Origin: Acidihalobacter yilgarnensis
Lineage (GTDB): Bacteria; Pseudomonadota; Gammaproteobacteria; DSM-5130; Acidihalobacteraceae
Direction: 5' to 3'
NCBI RefSeq assembly: GCF_001753245.1
Contig: NZ_CP017415.1
Location: 620,001-684,000 of the forward strand
Length of the DNA: 64,000 nt
Under the pieces are notes generated by a model. The model was not told the DNA's origin. It worked only from the letters and a program-made list of their open reading frames with translations, and did no database searches. Below, one piece after another: positions 34,187 through 42,687 of the stretch. Position 1 is the first letter of the stretch. The number at the start of each line of letters is the position of its first letter. A program made the translations under genes and the position numbers.

Positions 34187-36320
34187 GGCGCAGGGCACTC
34201 GCGCGGAGCAGATTCTGCGCACGGTATTCGGCTATGAAAGCTTCCGCGGCGAGCAGGCGGATATCGTTGATCATATGGGGGCAGGTGGCGACGCGTTGGT
34301 GTTGATGCCGACCGGTGGCGGCAAGTCATTGTGTTACCAGATTCCTGCATTGCTTCGCGAGGGTGTGGGCGTGGTGGTTTCGCCGCTGATCGCGCTGATG
34401 CAGGATCAGGTAGCGGCGTTGAAGCAGAACGGTGTGCGTGCCGCCTTCCTCAACTCCAGCCTGAGCGCAGAGGCGGCACGCGAGGTCGAATCTCGGTTGA
34501 TGGCGGGCGAGCTGGATCTGCTCTACGTGGCGCCCGAACGCCTGCTACTACCGCGCACGCTGGAGCGTCTCGCGAGTATCCGTTTGGCATTGTTCGCTAT
34601 CGATGAGGCCCACTGCGTTTCTCAGTGGGGGCACGATTTCCGCCCGGAATACATTCGTCTGTCGACGTTGCACGAACGCTTCCCCGAGATTCCGCGGATC
34701 GCGCTGACCGCGACGGCGGATGAGGAAACGCGCCGAGAGATCATCGAGCGCCTGGGCCTCGACCGTGCGCGCGTGTTCGTCAGCGGCTTCGATCGCCCGA
34801 ATATTCGCTATCGCATTTCCGAGGAAACGGGTGATGCGCGCGTGCGGTTACTCGACTTCATCCGTGAGGAGCACGCGGGCGAGGCGGGTATTGTGTACTG
34901 CTTGTCGCGCAAGCGTGTAGAAGCAGTGGCTGAGTGGCTGTGTGCGAAGGGACTGAATGCGCTGCCGTATCACGCGGGTCTGCCGACTGAGCAGCGACAG
35001 GTACATCAGTCGCGGTTTTTGCGCGAGGAAGGGGTGATCATGGTCGCGACCATTGCCTTCGGCATGGGCATCGACAAGCCAGATGTCCGCTTCGTCGCAC
35101 ACCTCAACCTGCCGCGCAGTCTTGAGGCTTACTATCAGGAAACGGGTCGTGCAGGCCGCGATGGGCAGCCTGCGGATGCCTGGATGAGCTATGGCCTGCA
35201 GGACGTCATCACGCTGCGCCAGATGCAGGCCGGTTCCGAGGCTGACGAGGCGCGCAAGCGGCTGGAACGGCATAAGCTCGACGCGATGCTCGGTCTGTGC
35301 GAGCTGACCGGCTGCCGCCGTGAGGCATTGTTGCGCTACTTCGGCGATGTCCTCGAGGCACCTTGCGGCAATTGCGACAACTGTCTCGCGCCGCCAGAGA
35401 CCTGGGATGCCACGGTAGCTGCGCAGAAGGCGCTGTCCTGTGTGCACCGGACCGGCCAGCGCTTCGGCGTCACCCATGTGGTCGACGTGCTGCTCGGGCG
35501 AAGTGACTCCCGTGTGCAGGCGCTGGGGCACGACCGGCTGAGTACCTACGGTATCGGTACTGAGCTGGATGTCTCAGGCTGGCGAGGTCTGTTCCGCCAG
35601 CTCATCGCGCGCGGCCTGCTGACGGTGGATCTGCAGGGACACGGCAGTCTGCTACTGACCGAGGCTAGCCGGCCGGTGTTACGTGGCGAGTCGCGCCTTT
35701 ATCTGCGCGTACAACGGCCGGTGGTCAAGCGACAGCCGCGTGCCCGGCGCGTGGAGGCGGGTGGTTTCGATGGGGTGGGTGACGAGCGCCTGTGGGCCGC
35801 CCTGCGCCAGTTGCGCCAGCGCCTAGCTGAATCCCAGGGTGTGCCGGCCTATGTGATTTTCCACGACGCCACTTTGCGCGAAATGGTCGAGGCGCGGCCC
35901 GACACCCTGGTACGGTTAGGCGAGCTGGGCGGTGTCGGCGCGCGCAAGCTCGAGGCTTACGGCAACGACTTTCTTGATGTGATCCGTGCTCATGCGGCGG
36001 ATGAAGAGCGGCCGCCGGCCAGTGCCGGCGAGTCGCTGGCACTGTTTCGTGCGGGTATGACCGCATCCGCCATCGCCGAGCACCGGAACCTGAGTTTATC
36101 CACGGTTTATGCTCATCTGGCCGAGGCGGTGGCGCGAGGGGAGATTGAGGTGAGCGAGGCCGTCGGCCTGGATGCGGTGAGCGTCGGGCGGATTCGCGAG
36201 GCTATCCAGGCGCATGGCAGTGATCGGATGAAGCCGGTGTATGAAGCTCTGGACGGCCGTTATGACTACGGCGTGTTGCGCTGCGTACGCGCCGACATGA
36301 CTTCGATCAAGCGTGATTGA
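34179..36320 (+). CDS. recQ: ATP-dependent DNA helicase RecQ
   Basis: A 713-residue RecQ. Walker [17 protein letters not shown], helicase motif [20 protein letters not shown], motif [12 protein letters not shown], then the RecQ zinc site ending APCGNCDNC, winged helix ([17 protein letters not shown]), HRDC domain near residues 525-605, and a C-terminal helix-turn-helix extension of about 100 residues ([26 protein letters not shown]). It unwinds DNA 3' to 5' in recombination and repair. The extra C-terminal HTH occurs in a subset of RecQ proteins. It overlaps the dedA stop by 8 bases. Confidence 0.96.
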   Translation: MIEAQGTRAEQILRTVFGYESFRGEQADIVDHMGAGGDALVLMPTGGGKSLCYQIPALLREGVGVVVSPLIALMQDQVAALKQNGVRAAFLNSSLSAEAAREVESRLMAGELDLLYVAPERLLLPRTLERLASIRLALFAIDEAHCVSQWGHDFRPEYIRLSTLHERFPEIPRIALTATADEETRREIIERLGLDRARVFVSGFDRPNIRYRISEETGDARVRLLDFIREEHAGEAGIVYCLSRKRVEAVAEWLCAKGLNALPYHAGLPTEQRQVHQSRFLREEGVIMVATIAFGMGIDKPDVRFVAHLNLPRSLEAYYQETGRAGRDGQPADAWMSYGLQDVITLRQMQAGSEADEARKRLERHKLDAMLGLCELTGCRREALLRYFGDVLEAPCGNCDNCLAPPETWDATVAAQKALSCVHRTGQRFGVTHVVDVLLGRSDSRVQALGHDRLSTYGIGTELDVSGWRGLFRQLIARGLLTVDLQGHGSLLLTEASRPVLRGESRLYLRVQRPVVKRQPRARRVEAGGFDGVGDERLWAALRQLRQRLAESQGVPAYVIFHDATLREMVEARPDTLVRLGELGGVGARKLEAYGNDFLDVIRAHAADEERPPASAGESLALFRAGMTASAIAEHRNLSLSTVYAHLAEAVARGEIEVSEAVGLDAVSVGRIREAIQAHGSDRMKPVYEALDGRYDYGVLRCVRADMTSIKRD

Positions 36321-36364
36321 TCCTCATTGGGAACGAGACTGTCGCGAACCCGTCTGAATGGTAT

Positions 36365-36381
36365 CCCTATCGAGGATAGGG
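36365..36381 (+). terminator. Short hairpin after recQ
   Basis: CCCTATC and GATAGGG with a 3-base loop form a perfect 7-bp stem, followed by CTTTGGTTC. It lies 45 bases past the recQ stop and just ahead of the ribosome site of the next gene, so it may be a recQ terminator or a leader element. Confidence 0.35.
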
Positions 36382-36400
36382 CTTTGGTTCGGAGGTGGCG

Positions 36401-36979
36401 ATGGGTTCGAGCGTGGAATGGGATGGTTTTACTCGGGTTTTGCACTGGGGGCTGACCCTATTCGTGACCTTTCAGTTATTCAGCGGTCTGTGGATTTCGA
36501 CGCCGGGGACGCTGGTGTACTTCCATTGGCACGAATATGTCGGGTTGGCTGCCGCCGCAGTCATTTTGTTGCATTGGATGTGGAGCTTTACCTGCCGCGA
36601 CCTGGGCATTCTGTTTCCCTGGAATGGGGCCGGCTTCGCGCGTATCGGCAAGGAAACGCGGGGGATGCTGCATGGGCAGGTCCCGGCAGCAGGTCACCAA
36701 GTAGGATTGTCGAGCTTCGTGCACGGCCTGGGTTTATTGGCGATGACCGGCATGGCGGTCACCGGGGTGTTGTTGTTCCTCGTCATCCCCGTGCGTCTTG
36801 GTGGCATGGCAACAGGCGCGCACAGCGGCGCGATCACCTCGCTGTCGCTGATCCACCGCTATCTCTCGTACTTGGCCTGGATCTACTGGGGGGGCCACGT
36901 TGGTTTTGCCTTGCTTCACCAACTGCGGGGAGGGCGTATCCTCGGCGCGATCTTTCTTGGTCGTCCAGAGCATCCTTGA
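36401..36979 (+). CDS. Cytochrome b561-like membrane protein
   Basis: A 192-residue four-helix membrane protein. Histidines in RVLHWGLTLF, YFHWHEYVGL, SFVHGLGLLA and LIHRYLSYLAW are placed as the two haem-b ligand pairs of the bacterial b561/Ni-hydrogenase cytochrome b family. These proteins pass electrons between quinol and periplasmic partners. No partner oxidoreductase gene is adjacent. ATG at 36401 is preceded by GGAGG with a 5-base gap. The gene ends 9 bases from the converging pelG stop. Confidence 0.82.
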   Translation: MGSSVEWDGFTRVLHWGLTLFVTFQLFSGLWISTPGTLVYFHWHEYVGLAAAAVILLHWMWSFTCRDLGILFPWNGAGFARIGKETRGMLHGQVPAAGHQVGLSSFVHGLGLLAMTGMAVTGVLLFLVIPVRLGGMATGAHSGAITSLSLIHRYLSYLAWIYWGGHVGFALLHQLRGGRILGAIFLGRPEHP

Positions 36980-36988
36980 ACAGCGGGG

Positions 36989-38359
36989 TCAGCGTAGCAT
37001 GAAGGTTTCGTAGTCTAGGCGTTCCAGGGTGCGGTCGGTCAGGGTGAGTGCGACCAGTGCGGTGAGCAGCATGGCGGCCGCGAAGCCGTAGCCATAGAAA
37101 TATGGGCCGAGCAGCAGGCTGATGAGGGTAAACAAGGCATTGGAGGCGAACATCAGGAGTGCGATCAGAGCGGCATCGCGCGTTCTATCGAGATAAAACA
37201 GGATATTCAACCCGGCCATCACCAGTAGCTGCAACATGACGCCAAGCGAATCGAGGATCAGCAGTGGCTCGAACAGGGGCGAGATACCGAGCAGGTGTAA
37301 GGCATGACCGCCAAAGACAATCAGGAACAGCAGGGTCATGCCTTGCACCTTGAGGATGCCGAATAACCCCTCGCGCGCGGCGATGACCATGCGCGCACGA
37401 TGATCGCGGATGGCGGAAAGTGCGCCGCCGTCGCGCACCGCGTTGTAATAACGATCGTAGGCGTAGACGAAATCGACTTCCATGCGCAGCAAAAAAACCG
37501 CCATGCCCGGGATAATCGTGAAATAGGCGAGGAATACTGGTGTGTCGTAGATCACGGAGGCATGTAGCGTGCCGATCACGGTGCTCCCCGTGCCCGGCCA
37601 CAGCCAGAACATGAGCTTGTCGATCCACACGCCTAAATTGAAAAATAGCCCGGCGAAAAACAGCCAGCCGTGCAGGCGCCCGGGCACGAAGAAATCGAAT
37701 TCGACGAAACGTGTAGGGGGATATTCGCGCCAGATCAGCGCGAACATACCTACCGCGAGCACGATCTGTCCGAGGACGAAGCCTGCGAGCAGGCCTTCCA
37801 GGCCCCACGGGCGGAGCCACAGGCCACTGGCCACCGCGCTGCCGTAACCCAGTGCGTAGAGCGTGAGTACCGCGCCGTACTGCTTGAGCCCGGAGAGCAG
37901 CACGGTCAGTACCCAGATGACGCACAGTAGGAGTCCACCGAGGATCATCAGGAGGCGGTAGGCGGCGGAGGTTCCCGGTAGTAGCCACAGGCTGGCGGCC
38001 ACCGCGAGCAAAAACGCAGGGGTGAGGGCAATGAACAACATGCCGATCAGATTGGGAATTACGCGCTTGGGCTCCTGCGCGAACAGGCGATCGGCGACGT
38101 AGCGCGTGAAAATGAGCTGTAGCCCGCCGGTATAGATCAGACTCAAGGCGATCAGCCAGGTGACGCTGACCTGAAATTGGGTAATCAGTCCGGGAGGGAT
38201 GACGATTCCAAGGCTCATGAAGCCGAGGATCAGGATGGCGAGAATGGACAACACCCAGGGCCCAGAGCCGATTACGCCGGCATAGGTATAGGCGCGTAGC
38301 AGTCCAAGATAGGTTTCGCTGTCCGCCAGACGGCGCAGCTCGAAGCCGATACCCGCCAT
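36989..38359 (-). CDS. pelG: Pel exopolysaccharide transporter PelG
   Basis: A 456-residue inner-membrane protein with about twelve hydrophobic segments. The start MAGIGFELRRLADSETYLGLLRAY is diagnostic of PelG, a relative of Wzx flippases. In the Pel system PelG pairs with PelD and PelE to form the synthase-transport complex with the glycosyltransferase PelF. It is the last gene of the operon; its ATG overlaps the pelF TGA (TGATG). No anomaly is seen in length or sequence. Confidence 0.93.
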   Translation of the reverse strand: MAGIGFELRRLADSETYLGLLRAYTYAGVIGSGPWVLSILAILILGFMSLGIVIPPGLITQFQVSVTWLIALSLIYTGGLQLIFTRYVADRLFAQEPKRVIPNLIGMLFIALTPAFLLAVAASLWLLPGTSAAYRLLMILGGLLLCVIWVLTVLLSGLKQYGAVLTLYALGYGSAVASGLWLRPWGLEGLLAGFVLGQIVLAVGMFALIWREYPPTRFVEFDFFVPGRLHGWLFFAGLFFNLGVWIDKLMFWLWPGTGSTVIGTLHASVIYDTPVFLAYFTIIPGMAVFLLRMEVDFVYAYDRYYNAVRDGGALSAIRDHRARMVIAAREGLFGILKVQGMTLLFLIVFGGHALHLLGISPLFEPLLILDSLGVMLQLLVMAGLNILFYLDRTRDAALIALLMFASNALFTLISLLLGPYFYGYGFAAAMLLTALVALTLTDRTLERLDYETFMLR

Positions 38360-39855
38360 CAGTCGGTCTCCATGTGCTCGCGGAACAAGGCGTCGAAGGT
38401 TTCGATCATTCGATCCTTGTCGTAGTAGCGTTCCGCGCGGGCAATGGCGGCCCGCGAGGCCTGCGCGTAAGCTTCCGGGTCGTTCAACAAGGATAGGCAG
38501 GCGTCGGCCATGGCCTCTGGATCGGCCAATCCCACGATGCGGCCGGCTGCCCCGAGCGCCGGCACTTCATCCGGGCGTCCGTGGATGAGCTCGGGGCAGG
38601 CGCCCACCTCGGTTGCCACCATCGGCAGCCCGGCTGCGAAGCCCTCGATGGCAGCCAGTGGTAGACCCTCGCTGATCGAACTCAGTACTAGGAGTCCGAC
38701 CTTGGGCAGAATGTCTTCAAGGTAACGGAAGCCCAGAAAGCGGACGTGTCGTCCAAGGTCGAGAATTTCCACCAGTTCGTGGCATTCGGCGCTGTATTCG
38801 GGATCTTCGTCTTCCGGTCCGACGATCCAGGCTTCGATGTCTGGGCGCTGGTCGCAGAGTATGCGGGCCGTGCGAATGTAGGTCTTGATGTCCTTGATCG
38901 GCACGACGCGCCCCAGGAGGCAGATCACGGGTGGCGGTGGCCCGGGTGGACGGCGTAGGCGGGCCAAGCGTTCGATATCGATCCCGTTGGGAATGATACG
39001 CGTGCGCTCGTCTGCCGTACCATCTTGGATTTGCTGGCGGCGGGCGGCTTCGAACAGGCTGATGATCGGGTCGGCGCCTTGGTAGGCTTGCCGTCCGAGC
39101 ACCTCGAAGAAGCGGACCCACAGCTCGCGCAGGTAGCTGACTTCGGTCTGATCGCGCTGGAGGATGTTGCGGCTATCGCGTATCCAATCCGCCTTCATGA
39201 GATCGATACGGCGTTCTTTGGTGTAGATGCCGTGCTCCATCAGCACGAAGGGGCGTGATTGCTCTCGTGCGGCGAGTGTGGCGAGGAAGCCTGCATAGCC
39301 GGTGGAGGGGCTGAAGAACAGACGTGTACGCGGGAGCGCGGCTGCGGTTCTGGCGAGAATCCACAGTGGCGTATGCAGGTTGCGCACGTTCCAGAAGTAG
39401 TCGACGAAGGAGGGTTCGGCGGCAACGGTTTCGTATTGCTCGGTGATGTAGTCCCAGGCGGTTTCGCTGTAGAGGAATGCGCGTTCGCCAAAGGGGCCTG
39501 TCTCGTCCAGATAAGCCTCCAGCGGCAGAGGGTCGTCGTGCCCCGCCCGCAGGTTGGTGTGCAGCTCTGCCATGCGTTCGCCTGCCTGCGCAGGCAGGCG
39601 TGGCGGTTTGATCGACGGTGGTTGATCGGCGGGATTGAAGAGGTAGTGGGCTTCCAGATGGACGAAGTTGGTCGGCAGCTCATAGAGAATGTCGCCGTAA
39701 TCCTCGCGGCGGGAACCGAGGAAGATGCCGGCGAAACGCAGATGGGGCAGGCCACTGATCAGCTCATGCACCCAGCTCGACACGCCGCCCTTGATATACG
39801 GGTAGGTGCCTTCGAGCAATAGGGTTACATCGATGTCCGGGTCTGTGTGGGTCAT
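38359..39855 (-). CDS. pelF: Pel polysaccharide glycosyltransferase PelF
   Basis: A 498-residue GT4-type glycosyltransferase. It starts DIDVTLLLEGTYPYIKGGVSSWVHELI, the PelF N-terminal signature. IPNGID and CLLGRVVPIKDIKTYIRTA span the donor-site fold, and SSISEGLPLAAIEGFAAGLPMVATEVGA is the C-terminal nucleotide-binding segment with the EGLPLAAIE motif. It polymerises Pel, a partly deacetylated GalNAc-rich polymer, in the cytoplasm. ATG at 39855 overlaps the pelE stop by 4 bases. Upstream in-frame residues belong to the overlap only. Confidence 0.94.
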   Translation of the reverse strand: MTHTDPDIDVTLLLEGTYPYIKGGVSSWVHELISGLPHLRFAGIFLGSRREDYGDILYELPTNFVHLEAHYLFNPADQPPSIKPPRLPAQAGERMAELHTNLRAGHDDPLPLEAYLDETGPFGERAFLYSETAWDYITEQYETVAAEPSFVDYFWNVRNLHTPLWILARTAAALPRTRLFFSPSTGYAGFLATLAAREQSRPFVLMEHGIYTKERRIDLMKADWIRDSRNILQRDQTEVSYLRELWVRFFEVLGRQAYQGADPIISLFEAARRQQIQDGTADERTRIIPNGIDIERLARLRRPPGPPPPVICLLGRVVPIKDIKTYIRTARILCDQRPDIEAWIVGPEDEDPEYSAECHELVEILDLGRHVRFLGFRYLEDILPKVGLLVLSSISEGLPLAAIEGFAAGLPMVATEVGACPELIHGRPDEVPALGAAGRIVGLADPEAMADACLSLLNDPEAYAQASRAAIARAERYYDKDRMIETFDALFREHMETD

Positions 39856-40823
39856 GAGAGCGGTGCCCAGCGTTTGACGACGCGTCCGACGACCGGCAGT
39901 TCGGTGAACAATGCGCTGCGCGCGAGTAGTGCACGTATGGCGGGATAGTCGCGTCTGCGCCATGCGATTTCGGCCAAATAAGGCAACACGCGTGCTGGCG
40001 GCGCACCCGCTTCAAGTGCACGAGCATAGGTGTCTGCGGCCTGGACTGGATGACCTGATTGTTGCATCAGGCGCGCCTCGATGCGTAGTAGTCGCGGTGT
40101 TTCGCCTATCACCTCGCGTGCGGCATCGAGATGGCGCCGACTGGCTTGCAGGTGCAACCGCGACATGCCCTCGCGCACAAGGCCCATGTACAACAGTTCC
40201 TGATGGAGCTCAGCGAGTTCGAGGCGCAGTGTTCCCTGCGTACGCTCCACCGTGTGCGGTACCGCGCCTTCGAGGCGTTTGATCATGCGTGTGATGCCGG
40301 CCTCGCGCCGGTCGATCAGGGCGTGTGCGAGGAGACGCAGGTGCTCGTCGGGGTGGCGCAGGGTTTCGCGCAGCAGCTCGGTGGTATTGGCGCTGCGTTG
40401 GCTTTCGATGGCCATCAATGCGCGTGAACCTTGAGCGGAGCCTGGGTCGAGATTGCGCAGTCGGGCGATGGCGCCGCCGACGCCGAAGTGACCTGGCTCG
40501 CTCGGGATCTCCGGCGCGAATGTCGGTGCGCTCAGATGTCTGGGTAGCTGTGGGACGCGCGCCTTTTCCAGCCGCGGGAGCACGAGCAGCATCGCGAGCA
40601 GAAGCAGGGGGCCTAGGATCGGGATCAATGCCCCCATCGCGGTCAGGGTGGCGTAATCGATGACCGGCAGCCCTCTGAGTTTCGCCGGAATGAGGCGTCT
40701 GGCCGGCAGGGCGATCAGCAGGCTAAGCAGTGTGTTGATGAGTAGCAAGGTGAGAACGAGCTGCTCGGGCGCGGTGGTTTGCGGTGAGAGCCAGGCGCCC
40801 AGCGAAAACAGGGACGCATTCAT
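39852..40823 (-). CDS. pelE: Pel biosynthesis membrane protein PelE
   Basis: A 323-residue protein with two N-terminal membrane helices (about residues 20-80) and a cytoplasmic helical-repeat domain containing TPR-like motifs such as RHPDEHLRLLAHALIDRREAG and DTYARALEAGAPPARVLPYLAEIAWRR without a full consensus. This is the layout of PelE, which holds the PelD-PelE-PelG complex at the inner membrane. Recognition rests partly on position between pelD and pelF. Start and stop overlap both neighbours in ATGA form, so translation is coupled. Confidence 0.88.
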   Translation of the reverse strand: MNASLFSLGAWLSPQTTAPEQLVLTLLLINTLLSLLIALPARRLIPAKLRGLPVIDYATLTAMGALIPILGPLLLLAMLLVLPRLEKARVPQLPRHLSAPTFAPEIPSEPGHFGVGGAIARLRNLDPGSAQGSRALMAIESQRSANTTELLRETLRHPDEHLRLLAHALIDRREAGITRMIKRLEGAVPHTVERTQGTLRLELAELHQELLYMGLVREGMSRLHLQASRRHLDAAREVIGETPRLLRIEARLMQQSGHPVQAADTYARALEAGAPPARVLPYLAEIAWRRRDYPAIRALLARSALFTELPVVGRVVKRWAPLS

Positions 40824-42139
40824 GCCACACGCTCCTGGCTTAGTATCGTTTGCAGCGTGATGTCAGGGTCGGCATTGTCGATGGCGCGTATTTCGGCAGT
40901 CCAACCGGTCTCGTTCAACGGTGTGCCTAGCTGTTCGCGTGATAGAGCGTCGACTCGGGTGACGAAGCCGCTGGCGGCCGTTGGGCCGCTCAGTGGCAGC
41001 AGCGCGAGCAGTCCCGGTGCAGCCTCGTCCAGTGGGTTCTGCCAGTATTGATCGAGGCCCCGACGTACCGAGTGAATCAGCGGTAGTACGTTGAGATTGG
41101 CATGCGGGTCGATCGGTCGGAACAGTACCAGCGTTGAATGTGCGCCAACCCGAGACCATAGGTGGCAGATTTTGTACAGTTCGTGCGCGAAGGCGGCGGG
41201 ACAACGTGGGTGGTGACGCAACAGGCCACCGATGTCGCGCTGAGCGGCGGCCTCGTCGGCGAAATACTCCAGGATGGCGGTGGCGGTCAGCAGGTTTTCC
41301 TCGTCCAGCGCGAGCAGGGGCATATCGCTGACCGCGAGCAGGCCGATACGCACGCCGTCGGCCGCGATGATCGGAATGGCGAGCCGGTATTCTCCCGCGA
41401 GGCCATCAATGATTTGGTCGACGCTGAAATAGGCGGCATCCTCGCGTTCCAGGGCGAGGGACACCAACGGGTCATCCGGGTTGAAGCGGATGTCCTGGCC
41501 CAGGCGGGCGACCGGCGTGGGGTCGAGGCGCGCGCCTTCGAAGACATAGAGTGCGGCGGCTTCCAGGCGGCAGTAGTGTGCGAGTAATTGGAGCAGCGCC
41601 TGACCTGCCGTCTGGTTCAGGCGTGCGCCATTGAGCTGCAGCTCGGCGCGCACGGCCTCGAGAGCGCCGCGCAGGCTGACGGGACGCGTGATCAGCGTTT
41701 CCTCCAGTCGGTCGTGCGAAATGCGGGTGACGTAGAACGCGCGAGTCAACGACTCGAGGCGGTTCTCGCTGTAAATCAGCCGCGCCTCGGCTTGGCCGAG
41801 ACGGCCGTGCCATAAATTGGCGTATTGCCCGCCGATCAGGCTGATGATCATGCCGCCAACGATCTGAGGCATGGGCATGGCCTCATCGCCGAGTCCCAGT
41901 TCAGGTAGCCACAGGCCGCCGACGGCCATAATGCCGCTGGAGACCAATGCCGGGCCTATCCCGTAGCGCAGGCCAATCAGCAATGGCACCAGCCATAGCC
42001 AAGGAAATCCGCCGGTGGTGAAGGGATTGGCCGGCGAGAGCAGATGACCCAGCCAGAGGGTCACTAGCGGTAGCAACAGGATTTCTGCGATGGGACCGGG
42101 GCCAAGTGTGCCCAGACGGATGGGACGGCGCTCGATCAT
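40820..42139 (-). CDS. pelD: Cyclic-di-GMP receptor PelD
   Basis: A 439-residue inner-membrane protein. About four helices in residues 15-110 are followed by a GAF domain (about 150-310) and a degenerate GGDEF domain. The sequence RRGLDQYW places R360-x-x-D363 exactly as the RxxD c-di-GMP-binding site of Pseudomonas aeruginosa PelD, so allosteric activation of Pel synthesis by c-di-GMP should be conserved. No GGDEF signature remains. Start overlaps the pelC stop. This protein ties the many GGDEF/EAL genes of the window to Pel output. Confidence 0.93.
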   Translation of the reverse strand: MIERRPIRLGTLGPGPIAEILLLPLVTLWLGHLLSPANPFTTGGFPWLWLVPLLIGLRYGIGPALVSSGIMAVGGLWLPELGLGDEAMPMPQIVGGMIISLIGGQYANLWHGRLGQAEARLIYSENRLESLTRAFYVTRISHDRLEETLITRPVSLRGALEAVRAELQLNGARLNQTAGQALLQLLAHYCRLEAAALYVFEGARLDPTPVARLGQDIRFNPDDPLVSLALEREDAAYFSVDQIIDGLAGEYRLAIPIIAADGVRIGLLAVSDMPLLALDEENLLTATAILEYFADEAAAQRDIGGLLRHHPRCPAAFAHELYKICHLWSRVGAHSTLVLFRPIDPHANLNVLPLIHSVRRGLDQYWQNPLDEAAPGLLALLPLSGPTAASGFVTRVDALSREQLGTPLNETGWTAEIRAIDNADPDITLQTILSQERVA

Positions 42140-42669
42140 CAGGGTAGTAAACGGTCGAGCAGGCGGTTGAGCGTCTGCTGTGCGAGTACGGCGATGCCTT
42201 CACGACTGCCGCCCGTGGCGGCGGCCGTGCCACTCCAGAGCGTGTGCCCATTGTCGAGATCGACGAGGCGCAGGGTGAAGCCAACCGCCGGCTGGCCGTC
42301 AAGACCGATCTTGTACCGCCACTCATCGACGCTGCCGAGTAGCGCGTAGCGCAAGTGTTGCGCGCGCGCCCAGGCCAGTGCCGCTGCTTGATCTGCCTCA
42401 CCGTTGTGGACCGGCAGTGCGGCGTTGTCGGCGGGTGATGGCGGTTGTTGCACTCGGTCTATGCGATGGCTGATGAGCAGTGCGGCGAGCATTTGCTGAG
42501 CTCTGGCGCCGGCATAGGGCGTCGCGGTGTTGTTGACCAGGACGGGTACGGCCCAGCCAGCGCTATCGCTCATGGCGGGTCTCGGGCTGGTATACAGGCT
42601 GCGCGTCGCGCAACCGGAGAGAACGAGCAGGCCGCAGAGGGCAAGCAGGCCGAGGATCCGTGATTTCAT
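42139..42669 (-). CDS. pelC: Outer-membrane lipoprotein PelC
   Basis: A 176-residue lipoprotein: signal MKSRILGLLALCGLLVLSGC with a lipobox cysteine at residue 20. The mature part includes NNTATPYAGARAQQMLAALL, ALLGSVDEWRYKIGLDGQPAVGF and LDNGHTLWSG, the pattern of PelC. PelC makes a dodecameric ring on the periplasmic side of the outer membrane that funnels Pel towards PelB. It starts 18 bases after pelB and overlaps pelD. Confidence 0.92.
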   Translation of the reverse strand: MKSRILGLLALCGLLVLSGCATRSLYTSPRPAMSDSAGWAVPVLVNNTATPYAGARAQQMLAALLISHRIDRVQQPPSPADNAALPVHNGEADQAAALAWARAQHLRYALLGSVDEWRYKIGLDGQPAVGFTLRLVDLDNGHTLWSGTAAATGGSREGIAVLAQQTLNRLLDRLLP

Positions 42670-42687
42670 GGGCAGGCGTCCTTATTT

